From contig DJYV01000119.1 in NCBI GenBank assembly GCA_002448555.1, positions 1 to 5,109 of the forward strand: a DNA stretch of 5,109 nucleotides, in the 5' to 3' direction. Made by a program: the position numbers and the translations under genes. Below the pieces are notes generated by a model. It had not been told where the DNA came from. It worked only from the letters and a program-made list of their open reading frames with translations, and did not search any database. Source of the stretch: Flavobacteriales bacterium UBA6969. GTDB lineage: Bacteria; Bacteroidota; Bacteroidia; Flavobacteriales_D; Sanyastnellaceae. Positions 1-5,109 of this stretch are shown one piece after another; positions within the stretch are counted from its first letter, which is position 1; each line of letters opens with the position of its first letter.

Positions 1-380
1 TATAGTTCGCGTTTGGTGGCTTCGTCCCATTCGTGGCGTTTGAGGGAGTCGATGGCCAGTTGCGTGCCGGCGATGGGCGTCTTCAATTCGTGGGTAACCG
101 CGAGCAGGAGGTGCCGCTCTTTCTGCGCCTGCGCCCGCTCCTTGCGAATGCCTCGCCAGATCGCCACGAACCCCAAACTGAGCAGTCCCAAGAATACACT
201 GCCTTCCCCGAGGATCATCAGCGTGTACCGTGCCGCATTGGAAGTGCCCTCCAGCTCATCAATGGTGTGGTGTTGCTGAATCAATAGGTAGGCCCACCAG
301 CTGAATTGCATCAGGATGTAGGCACCCAATACCGCTGTTAGCCACGTCCGGTTAGCTCGTTCCGCTTGCTGCCTTGGCAT
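1..380 (-). CDS. Sensor histidine kinase, N-terminal part (cut by window edge)
   Basis: This is the first 126 residues of a membrane-bound two-component sensor kinase, which would autophosphorylate on histidine and pass the phosphate to a response regulator. Translating the minus strand from the ATG at 380-378 gives two hydrophobic segments (about residues 13-36 and 54-75) separated by only a short loop, so there is hardly any extracytoplasmic sensor domain. A basic, charged linker follows (about 78-90), then the HisKA H-box LLAVTHELKTPIAG, with His97 as the expected phosphoacceptor. The ATP-binding HATPase_c domain must lie beyond the left edge. The short W-rich N-terminus resembles a small-sensor kinase family that I know from Bacteroidota. 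The gene starts 23 bp after the methyltransferase stop on the same strand, so the two are probably cotranscribed. No Shine-Dalgarno site is visible. The signal sensed and the partner regulator cannot be told from this fragment. Confidence 0.9.
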   Translation of the reverse strand, partial: MPRQQAERANRTWLTAVLGAYILMQFSWWAYLLIQQHHTIDELEGTSNAARYTLMILGEGSVFLGLLSLGFVAIWRGIRKERAQAQKERHLLLAVTHELKTPIAGTQLAIDSLKRHEWDEATKREL

Positions 381-381
381 G

Positions 382-395
382 CCGTAAAGCTACGG
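382..395 (-). promoter_or_regulatory. Small hairpin next to the kinase start codon
   Basis: The 23-bp gap between the methyltransferase stop and the kinase ATG contains a 5-bp inverted repeat, CCGTA-GCTT-TACGG on the mRNA strand, ending one base before the ATG. It could affect initiation or translational coupling of the kinase. It is not followed by a T tract, so it is not an intrinsic terminator. A stem this short could be chance. Confidence 0.25.
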
Positions 396-403
396 TACGC
401 CCT

Positions 404-1165
404 TCAGAATCGAATGCGCACGTGCTCGCGTTTGAGTGCTTGATTGCGCGTCAAGAGGCCCCATTCGAACGCATCCATTTGCAAGGTCCATTCCGGCATG
501 GACCGAAGGTGTTCCCAAGCGGCCTCCATGTCGGGCGACCAATGGATGTCGTCGCACACGATGACGCCATCCGGGTGAAGCAAAGGCAGGCTCTTTTCGA
601 CGTAGCGAATCAGAGCTTCCCCCCGGTGGTTGCCATCGATGAAAATCAGGTCGTAGTCTCGGTCGGCGAATGCCTCCCATGTCGCATCGAATTCTCCAGA
701 AAAAGACCGGATGTTCGCGGCACCCAGCTTGGCCCAATGGGACTGGGCCAGTGCTTGAATGTGCGGGTTGCCTTCCACTGTGGTGAGCACTCCCGTGTGG
801 CGGGCTAAGTAGGCAGAAGTGAGGCCCAAGGATGTGCCAAGTTCGAGGGCTGCCTGGCTTGGCAGGTGTGCCGCCAATGCGGCAAGAGCGCGGGCGTGTT
901 TGGGGCGCTTCAACGAACGCCGTGCAATGCCGGAGACGGTCGAAGTGTTGCCGGTAGAACCCGCGCCGTAATCCACCACGGGCAAGACTTCCGTGCTGGT
1001 TTTGAGTTCAGAACGCAGGGTTTCGATGTCCGCATAATGGAATTTCGTGTCGCGCATGCTTGTCAACAGGGTGAACAGCCAGGGGCTGTGGACGGAGCGC
1101 CAACTTCGGCTTGACAAAAGCCAACGAACAAACGAGGTAATGCGGAAGACGGCGTTGGATTTCAC
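404..1165 (-). CDS. Class I SAM-dependent methyltransferase, substrate unknown
   Basis: A 253-residue protein with a Rossmann-fold methyltransferase core. Motif I, binding S-adenosylmethionine, is ALELGTSLGLTSAYLA at about 106-121. An acidic residue after strand 2 follows (VEGNP, Glu131), then YDLIFIDGNH at 171-180 and the DGVIVCDDIHW strand at 199-209. The layout resembles O-methyltransferase-like members of the fold. The N-terminal part carries HSPW (26-29) and DYGAGS (65-70), which match the HSPF and D-GAGS signatures I recall from a Bacteroidota-specific group of uncharacterised methyltransferases, so I infer membership of that group. The start is GTG at 1165-1163; no in-frame ATG is seen close upstream, and the next internal Met (residue 37) would remove the HSPW motif. 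Promoter-like TACTTTTG lies 5 bp upstream of the GTG, implying an almost leaderless mRNA. The sensor kinase follows 23 bp downstream. The methyl acceptor cannot be deduced. Confidence 0.88.
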   Translation of the reverse strand: MKSNAVFRITSFVRWLLSSRSWRSVHSPWLFTLLTSMRDTKFHYADIETLRSELKTSTEVLPVVDYGAGSTGNTSTVSGIARRSLKRPKHARALAALAAHLPSQAALELGTSLGLTSAYLARHTGVLTTVEGNPHIQALAQSHWAKLGAANIRSFSGEFDATWEAFADRDYDLIFIDGNHRGEALIRYVEKSLPLLHPDGVIVCDDIHWSPDMEAAWEHLRSMPEWTLQMDAFEWGLLTRNQALKREHVRIRF

Positions 1166-1170
1166 TTTGT

Positions 1171-1178
1171 CAAAAGTA
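1171..1178 (-). promoter_or_regulatory. Candidate -7 box for the methyltransferase gene
   Basis: Read on the minus strand this is TACTTTTG, a full match to the Bacteroidota sigma-70 -7 consensus TAnnTTTG. It lies 5 bp upstream of the GTG start, so transcription would begin at or very near that codon. I see no TTG at the usual -33 distance, which lowers confidence. It sits 5 bp from the -33 element of the divergent tRNA promoter, so the two promoters would be packed back to back. Confidence 0.4.
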
Positions 1179-1183
1179 CAGCG

Positions 1184-1213
1184 TTGGATATGCGTTATTT
1201 CATCTATCTTTGC
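1184..1213 (+). promoter_or_regulatory. Bacteroidota-type promoter of tRNA-Val
   Basis: A -33 TTG (1184-1186) is separated by 18 bp from TATCTTTGC (1205-1213), a full match to the -7 consensus TAnnTTTG. The predicted transcription start, a few bases past the -7 box, lies only some bases before the mature tRNA 5' end at 1223, giving a very short 5' leader for RNase P. It is the only promoter in the window with both elements recognisable. Confidence 0.72.
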
Positions 1214-1222
1214 GCCCCATTC

Positions 1223-1297
1223 GGGCGATTAGCTCAGTTGGTTTAGAGCACCTCGTTTACACCGAGGGGGTCGGGAGTTCGAGTCTCTCATCGCCCA
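1223..1297 (+). tRNA. tRNA-Val (anticodon UAC)
   Basis: The sequence folds into a complete cloverleaf. The acceptor stem is GGGCGAT (1223-1229) with ATCGCCC (1290-1296). The D stem is GCTC (1232-1235) with GAGC (1246-1249). The anticodon stem is CCTCG (1251-1255) with CGAGG (1263-1267), around the loop TTTACAC with anticodon TAC at 1258-1260, which reads valine GUA codons and, by wobble, others of the GUN box. The T stem is GGGAG (1273-1277) with CTCTC (1285-1289), including one G-U pair, around TTCGAGT. The discriminator base is A1297. The 3' CCA is not encoded (CAA follows), so the terminal sequence must be added by nucleotidyltransferase. It is a single-gene unit with its own promoter and a terminator right behind it. 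Confidence 0.97.
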
Positions 1298-1303
1298 CAA
1301 AAG

Positions 1304-1330
1304 AAAAAGCCCCGCTTCTGGGGCTTTTTT
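1304..1330. terminator. Bidirectional intrinsic terminator between tRNA-Val and the T9SS cargo gene
   Basis: The stem AAAAAGCCCC (1304-1313), loop GCTTCT and stem GGGGCTTTTT (1320-1329) make a hairpin with a five-pair G/C core (GCCCC/GGGGC) extended by five A-T pairs. Read on the plus strand it ends in six T (1325-1330), 7 bp after the tRNA. Read on the minus strand the A run (1304-1308) becomes a T tract, 18 bp past the stop of the convergent gene. One structure therefore can end both transcripts. Confidence 0.88.
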
Positions 1331-1348
1331 CTTCAATCTATTTTGGCA

Positions 1349-3610
1349 TCAACGCCGCTGCCGTGTAATCGTCAGGCCCCCGTGGAAATTCTCACCATCC
1401 GAGCGGCGCAGGATGTAATAGTAGGTTCCGTCGGCAACGGGTTCGTTGTTGATTCGTCCATCCCAGCCGCCTCCATAGTCGTTGCTTTGGTAGATGACAT
1501 TGCCCCACCGGTTGTAAATCTCCAGCTTCGAGTTCGGGAACCCTTCGATGCCCGGAATGCGGAAGAAGTCGTTCATGGAATCGCCATTGGGAGAGAACAC
1601 GTTGGGGATCTCAGTATCGCAGGCAATGACCGAAACGTTGAAGGTGCCTTCGGCTCCGCACTGGTCGATGACATAAATCTCCATATCGCCCTGCGTCAGT
1701 CCTGCTTGGAAATTGCCGGATGGACCAATGAATGTTGCCAGTGAATCCAGTACGTCATCGACGAGGACAAAGGCCGAGTCTTGCGGGTTGCCTGAGGCAT
1801 CGTAATTGGAGTACTGCCAAGTGTAGAACTCGTACTGGCCGACCCAATTGCCGGCGAAATCCGCTTCACCAACCCCGCCCGTTAGGTTTAAGTCTCCTTG
1901 GATGCCCAAGCATACTTCTGGGTCGTTGCCCGTGATGGGGTCCCAAACGGGGTATTCCACTTCCACATCAAAACTGTCCTGGATTCCGCAAGCATCCGTG
2001 ACCGTCAGGGTGACGATCTGGGAGGCGTCGAAATTGACCGTTTCGGTGGTGCCGTCACCTCCGCTGGACCAGTCGTAGGTGAATGGGCCAACTCCGGTGC
2101 TGATGCCAGCCTCGAGTACCGTTGCATCTCCAGGACACAGCGGGCTGTCGGTCTGTTCACCGTAGATGACCAGCTCAGGGGGCATCGTATAGGTAATGGT
2201 CGCCGTTTGCTCATTGCCGCAGACGTCCGTGACCGTAATCTGTGCCGCTCCCGGGTCATCTGTTTCGATGACATTCACGGCCAAGGTATCGGTATCTCCG
2301 GTGCTCCACAAAAAGTCAAATGGGCCGTATCCGCCGATGGTCTCCACTTCGAGGATGGCCTCCCCGTTGCAGATGCCTACGGGGTTATCGTATTGCAGTT
2401 GCGTCGGCTCGAAGTCAGCAATAATCAAAGTTGCCGAGCGGAGTACGGAATCTCCACACAGGTTGACATACATGTATTCGATGGTCACTGTTTCCGGTCC
2501 TTCCACCTCGGCATCGGGGATGACGATTAGCGGAATTTCATATGAGAACTCACCTACTTCCATGATGACCTCAGGATCAATGGTTTCGTAGTCGACGCCG
2601 TTGGTGGCCGTGCCGGAAATTGTCACGTCGAGGGTATCGGCAATGTCAGCGAAGGGTCGCACCACTTGGAATACCGCGTCATTGCACGATTCCACAACCG
2701 TGGTGTCCCCGCCAAAGATTTGGTTGCCAGAAATTGAAGCAGTCGCTGTGATGTCAAATGCGTTGGATGAGAACGAGCCGCCCTCGATGAAAACCGAGCT
2801 ATCGAATGCCGTGTCTCCGGCGTCTGCGATGGCGATTTTGATGTGGTAGGTTTGACCGCATTGCACCGCTGCTTCGGCAACGAGGACCACTGTGAATCCG
2901 TCGAGTTGCGTGGCATTCGCGTCGCCATTGTTTTCATTGTCCACGTAATACGCCGTGTTGTTCATCCAGTTGGGGTCGACTTGCGCACAATTGTTTGCAC
3001 TGCCTGCTGAACCCACATTGCCGTTATTGACTGAGTTGATGGTCACAGGAGTACCATTGGTATTCGGGATAACGGCCAGGTTGATTGCATTGTTGCTGTA
3101 CGCACCATTGATGCCAGGTCCACTAAGAAAAAAGCCAAAAGCATCGTTGACGGAGCCGCAGACGTACTCATTGTACTCATCACTGCCAAAACTGTAATTG
3201 AAGTTGATGGAGTCTCCGGTGGGGATGAAATCGAATTCAAGCACGGCTGCATCGTTGGTATTAAACGTTGACAACTGATCCAAATCGGGGTCATTAACCT
3301 GAAAATTGCCGCCGCCGGTGGTGGAGCTCCCCGAGTCGTTAGGTCCGATGACATTCGAACAACTTCCAGTAGCCATAATCATGCCTTCAGGGATCAAGAT
3401 ATTGGAGTTGTTTGCATCGAACGAGCTGATTTGGTCGAGATCGCCGGAATAGGTGATATTGAATATTTCTACCCCTTCTCCCAACAGAATCGTCTCCACA
3501 ACTTCCTGTGCTGTAAGGGACTCATCGACAATAATCTGAGCCCGTAACTCCGCGGTTGACGAGAGGAGGAGCGTGCAGAGGAAAAAGAGACCAATCAGAT
3601 GCTGCTTCAT
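1349..3610 (-). CDS. Secreted choice-of-anchor L protein with T9SS type B (gliding-associated) C-terminal sorting domain
   Basis: A 753-residue protein, apparently cargo of the type IX secretion system, exported across the inner membrane by Sec and then across the outer membrane. Residues 1-24 form a signal peptide (basic start, LIGLFFLCTLLLSS core, cleavage after LRA). A choice-of-anchor L-type domain follows (about 30-285), with ILIPEGMIMATG, FDFIPTGDSINFNYSFGSDEYNEYV and FGFFLSGP. Next are a Calx-beta-like module (about 305-400, ISGTATNGVDY), two PKD/SprB-like beta modules (about 411-477 and 489-553), a longer third module (about 564-664) and the sorting domain (about 668-753: NVFSPNGDSMNDFF, IYNRWGNVIY, WDGR, DGTYYYIL). 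Composition is rich in D, N, G and T and poor in Lys, typical of surface adhesin-like proteins. I chose ATG 3610 over the ATG at 3640 because the signal peptide begins there and a -7-like box overlaps the earlier codon. No catalytic domain is visible; adhesion or a surface structural role is inference. Confidence 0.93.
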   Translation of the reverse strand: MKQHLIGLFFLCTLLLSSTAELRAQIIVDESLTAQEVVETILLGEGVEIFNITYSGDLDQISSFDANNSNILIPEGMIMATGSCSNVIGPNDSGSSTTGGGNFQVNDPDLDQLSTFNTNDAAVLEFDFIPTGDSINFNYSFGSDEYNEYVCGSVNDAFGFFLSGPGINGAYSNNAINLAVIPNTNGTPVTINSVNNGNVGSAGSANNCAQVDPNWMNNTAYYVDNENNGDANATQLDGFTVVLVAEAAVQCGQTYHIKIAIADAGDTAFDSSVFIEGGSFSSNAFDITATASISGNQIFGGDTTVVESCNDAVFQVVRPFADIADTLDVTISGTATNGVDYETIDPEVIMEVGEFSYEIPLIVIPDAEVEGPETVTIEYMYVNLCGDSVLRSATLIIADFEPTQLQYDNPVGICNGEAILEVETIGGYGPFDFLWSTGDTDTLAVNVIETDDPGAAQITVTDVCGNEQTATITYTMPPELVIYGEQTDSPLCPGDATVLEAGISTGVGPFTYDWSSGGDGTTETVNFDASQIVTLTVTDACGIQDSFDVEVEYPVWDPITGNDPEVCLGIQGDLNLTGGVGEADFAGNWVGQYEFYTWQYSNYDASGNPQDSAFVLVDDVLDSLATFIGPSGNFQAGLTQGDMEIYVIDQCGAEGTFNVSVIACDTEIPNVFSPNGDSMNDFFRIPGIEGFPNSKLEIYNRWGNVIYQSNDYGGGWDGRINNEPVADGTYYYILRRSDGENFHGGLTITRQRR

Positions 3611-3633
3611 GGTAATTGAATGCTTGACTTGAG

Positions 3634-3641
3634 TAAACATA
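3634..3641 (-). promoter_or_regulatory. Candidate -7 box for the T9SS cargo gene
   Basis: On the minus strand this reads TATGTTTA, one mismatch from TAnnTTTG, 23 bp upstream of the ATG at 3610. A start a few bases downstream would leave a leader of roughly 15-20 nt and would place the upstream ATG (3640) inside the promoter, favouring 3610 as start. No TTG is seen at the -33 distance, so this stays tentative. Confidence 0.3.
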
Positions 3642-3710
3642 CGGCGCTATTGGTAGCGGTTACGCACTTGAAATGGATTTACCTAACATGAGGCGTTGCA
3701 TTTCGCGCTG

Positions 3711-3718
3711 TAACTTTA
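3711..3718 (+). promoter_or_regulatory. Candidate -7 box for the ABC ATPase gene
   Basis: TAACTTTA matches TAnnTTTG except at the last base and ends 5 bp before the GTG at 3724. Transcription would then start at or next to that GTG, giving a leaderless or nearly leaderless mRNA. The nearest upstream TTG (3696-3698) is only 12 bp away, shorter than the usual spacing, so a proper -33 element is missing. Confidence 0.35.
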
Positions 3719-3723
3719 CCACG

Positions 3724-4404
3724 GTGAAAACGCTCATTTCCATCGAAGGGTTGCGCAAAACGTACCACATCGGTACCCAACAGGTCCACGCCCTGGATGG
3801 CCTCGACCTCGGCATCGATGTGAATGAGTATGTGGCGCTCATGGGCCCCTCTGGAAGCGGGAAATCCACCCTCATGAACGTCTTGGGATGCCTGGATTCG
3901 CCGACCGCCGGCTCCTATCACCTCAATGGCCAAAATGTTGCCAACCTCGATGAAGACGCCTTGGCGGACATCCGCAACCGCGAAATCGGATTCGTCTTCC
4001 AGACATTCAACTTGTTGCCGCGTTATAGCGCATTGGAGAATGTTGCGCTGCCGCTAATCTATGCTGGATTGTCGAAGCGTGAGCGCCTGGAGCGGGCTGA
4101 GGAGGTGTTGGAGATGGTGGGTTTGCAGGACCGCATGGTGCACAGACCCAACGAATTGAGTGGGGGGCAGCGGCAACGGGTGGCCGTGGCACGTGCCTTG
4201 GTAAACCGGCCGTCCATCATTTTAGCCGATGAGCCCACGGGAAATTTGGACACCGCCACATCGATGGAGATTATGAACCTCTTCGGTGAAATCCAAGCCG
4301 CCGGAAATACGGTCATCTTGGTAACACACGAAGAAGACATCGCCGAATGCGCCCACCGCATCGTCCGCTTGCGCGACGGAAAAGTGGAGTCTGGAAATGG
4401 CTGA
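3724..4404 (+). CDS. ABC transporter ATP-binding protein, MacB/LolD type
   Basis: A 226-residue nucleotide-binding subunit that would hydrolyse ATP at the inner membrane to drive a partner permease of the MacB/LolCDE/FtsX group. All ABC motifs are intact (numbered from the GTG): Walker A GPSGSGKS 41-48, Q-loop Gln93 in GFVFQTFNLLP, signature LSGGQ 145-149, Walker B IILADE 165-170 with catalytic Glu170, D-loop NLD 174-176 and H-loop His202 in VTHE. The phrases LMNVLGCLDSPTAG and DEPTGNLD are typical of the MacB/LolD family, and the length is normal. An in-frame ATG at 3673 would add 17 residues (including RRCISRCNF) that do not look like family sequence; similarity begins at KTLISIEGLRKTY, so I prefer GTG 3724. 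No permease gene is next to it in the window, so substrate (lipoprotein, drug or peptide) is unknown. asnS follows 58 bp downstream on the same strand. Confidence 0.92.
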   Translation: MKTLISIEGLRKTYHIGTQQVHALDGLDLGIDVNEYVALMGPSGSGKSTLMNVLGCLDSPTAGSYHLNGQNVANLDEDALADIRNREIGFVFQTFNLLPRYSALENVALPLIYAGLSKRERLERAEEVLEMVGLQDRMVHRPNELSGGQRQRVAVARALVNRPSIILADEPTGNLDTATSMEIMNLFGEIQAAGNTVILVTHEEDIAECAHRIVRLRDGKVESGNG

Positions 4405-4462
4405 ATGCTGCAGTTCGTGCCGTTTCTTTGTACCTTAATTACGCGAACAATTTTCGAGGATT

Positions 4463-5109
4463 ATGCAACGGGAACGCATTGTGAATTTGCGCGATGAAGC
4501 GCAGGTAGGACGGGAAGTTTTGGTGCAGGGTTGGGTGCGGACATTTCGCAACGACCAATTCATTGCATTGAATGACGGCTCTTGCTTGGGAAATTTGCAG
4601 TTGGTCATCGACCGAGAAGTGACCGAAGATGCAGTCAAAAAGCGAATCACAACGGGCGCTGCCATCGCTGCCAAGGGGGTCATCGAAGCCTCCCAAGGAC
4701 GCGGTCAAGTGACCGAATTGAAGGTGACGGATTTGGAGATCCTGGGCGATGCCGATCCCGAGTCATTCCCTATTCAGATGAAGCGCCACACCATGGAGTT
4801 TCTCCGTGAGAAGGCCCACCTGCGCTTCCGAACCAGCACGTTCGGCGCGGTATTCCGTGTTCGCCATGCGCTGAATTTCGCCGTACACAAATTCTTCACG
4901 GATGAAGGGTTCTTTCAAATGCACACGCCCATTATCACTGGCAGCGATGCCGAAGGGGCAGGCGAGATGTTCCAGGTGACCACGTTGGACCTGAACAATG
5001 TGCCCAAAGCGGAGGACGGCAGTGTTGATTTTGCTGAAGACTTCTTCGGAAAGACCGCAAATTTGACCGTGAGTGGCCAGTTGGAAGCGGAGTTGGGCGC
5101 CATGGCGTT
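4463..5109 (+). CDS. asnS: Asparaginyl-tRNA synthetase, N-terminal part (cut by window edge)
   Basis: The first 215 residues of a class II aminoacyl-tRNA synthetase that charges tRNA-Asn with asparagine using ATP in the cytoplasm. Residues about 17-95 form the OB-fold anticodon-binding domain (VLVQGWVRTFRND, FIALNDGSCLGNLQLVID). The catalytic core starts around 118 (HLRFRTSTFGAVFRVRHAL), and class II motif 1 ends at HTPIIT (154-159). The segment SDAEGAGEMFQVTT and, after an acidic insertion (about 177-195), the segment FFGKTANLTVSGQLEAE separate it from aspartyl-tRNA synthetase and fit bacterial AsnRS. Complete enzymes are about 460-480 residues, so a little over half is missing. The ATG at 4463 has GAGGA only 2 nt upstream, too close for a normal Shine-Dalgarno. 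TTTCTTTG at 4423-4430 is a weak possible -7 box; read-through from the ABC gene is equally possible. Confidence 0.96.
   Translation, partial: MQRERIVNLRDEAQVGREVLVQGWVRTFRNDQFIALNDGSCLGNLQLVIDREVTEDAVKKRITTGAAIAAKGVIEASQGRGQVTELKVTDLEILGDADPESFPIQMKRHTMEFLREKAHLRFRTSTFGAVFRVRHALNFAVHKFFTDEGFFQMHTPIITGSDAEGAGEMFQVTTLDLNNVPKAEDGSVDFAEDFFGKTANLTVSGQLEAELGAMA

Noticed and set aside
374..808. Open frame of 144 codons on the plus strand opposite the methyltransferase
   Set aside because: It is antisense to a gene with clear methyltransferase motifs, has no recognisable domain, and no promoter precedes it. It is a shadow of GC-rich coding sequence.
1152..1189. Direct repeat GCGTTGGAT at 1152-1160 and 1181-1189, period 29
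   Set aside because: There are only two copies, one inside the methyltransferase coding region and one overlapping the tRNA promoter -33 element. There is no third copy or dyad symmetry, so an operator or array is not supported.
1898..2530. Open frame of 210 codons on the plus strand inside the T9SS cargo gene
   Set aside because: It overlaps the beta-module region of the real gene on the other strand and shows no domain, signal peptide or initiation signal.
4423..4430. TTTCTTTG as the asnS promoter -7 box
   Set aside because: The key A at position two is missing and no TTG lies at the -33 distance, so it was left as a remark rather than a feature.
4456..4460. GAGGA before asnS as Shine-Dalgarno site
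   Set aside because: It is only 2 nt from the ATG, too close for normal pairing, and the other genes here do without such sites.
1..5109. Novel defence, mobile or CRISPR-like system
   Set aside because: No repeat array, transposase, integrase, toxin or terminal inverted repeat was seen; the gene content is ordinary chromosomal.

Overview
The window most likely comes from a member of the Bacteroidota, probably a Flavobacteriales-like lineage. Three things point there. One gene encodes a secreted protein with a choice-of-anchor L domain and a C-terminal type IX secretion (gliding-associated, CHU_C-type) sorting domain. Several promoters resemble the Bacteroidota -7 box TAnnTTTG, and Shine-Dalgarno sites are largely missing. 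The asparaginyl-tRNA synthetase and the small histidine kinase also look like Bacteroidota versions. The genus cannot be named from this sequence alone.

Layout, left to right. At 1-380 (minus) is the N-terminal part of a two-TM sensor histidine kinase, cut by the window edge just after its H-box. At 404-1165 (minus), 23 bp upstream of the kinase and probably in the same operon, is a class I SAM-dependent methyltransferase. Its GTG start lies almost on top of a -7-like element. Facing away from it at 1223-1297 (plus) is a tRNA-Val(UAC) gene with its own full -33/-7 promoter. A strong hairpin with A/T tracts on both sides (about 1304-1330) follows the tRNA and also lies just past the stop of the next, convergent gene, so it probably terminates both transcripts. 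At 1349-3610 (minus) is the large secreted multi-module T9SS cargo protein.

A divergent intergenic region (3611-3723) separates that gene from a plus-strand MacB/LolD-type ABC ATPase (3724-4404), which has no permease gene beside it in the window. At 4463 a plus-strand asnS begins and runs off the right edge. Coding is dense; no stretch of more than 300 bases lacks a gene.

Functionally the window is a mosaic of small transcription units rather than one pathway: translation genes (tRNA-Val, asnS), an envelope or secretion component (T9SS cargo, ABC ATPase) and a signalling/methyltransferase pair. I see no mobile element, CRISPR array, phage gene or defence system. The points most worth checking are the compact promoter/start architecture (two GTG starts placed 5 nt after TAnnTTT boxes), the shared terminator, and the repeated paired-cysteine modules of the secreted protein.
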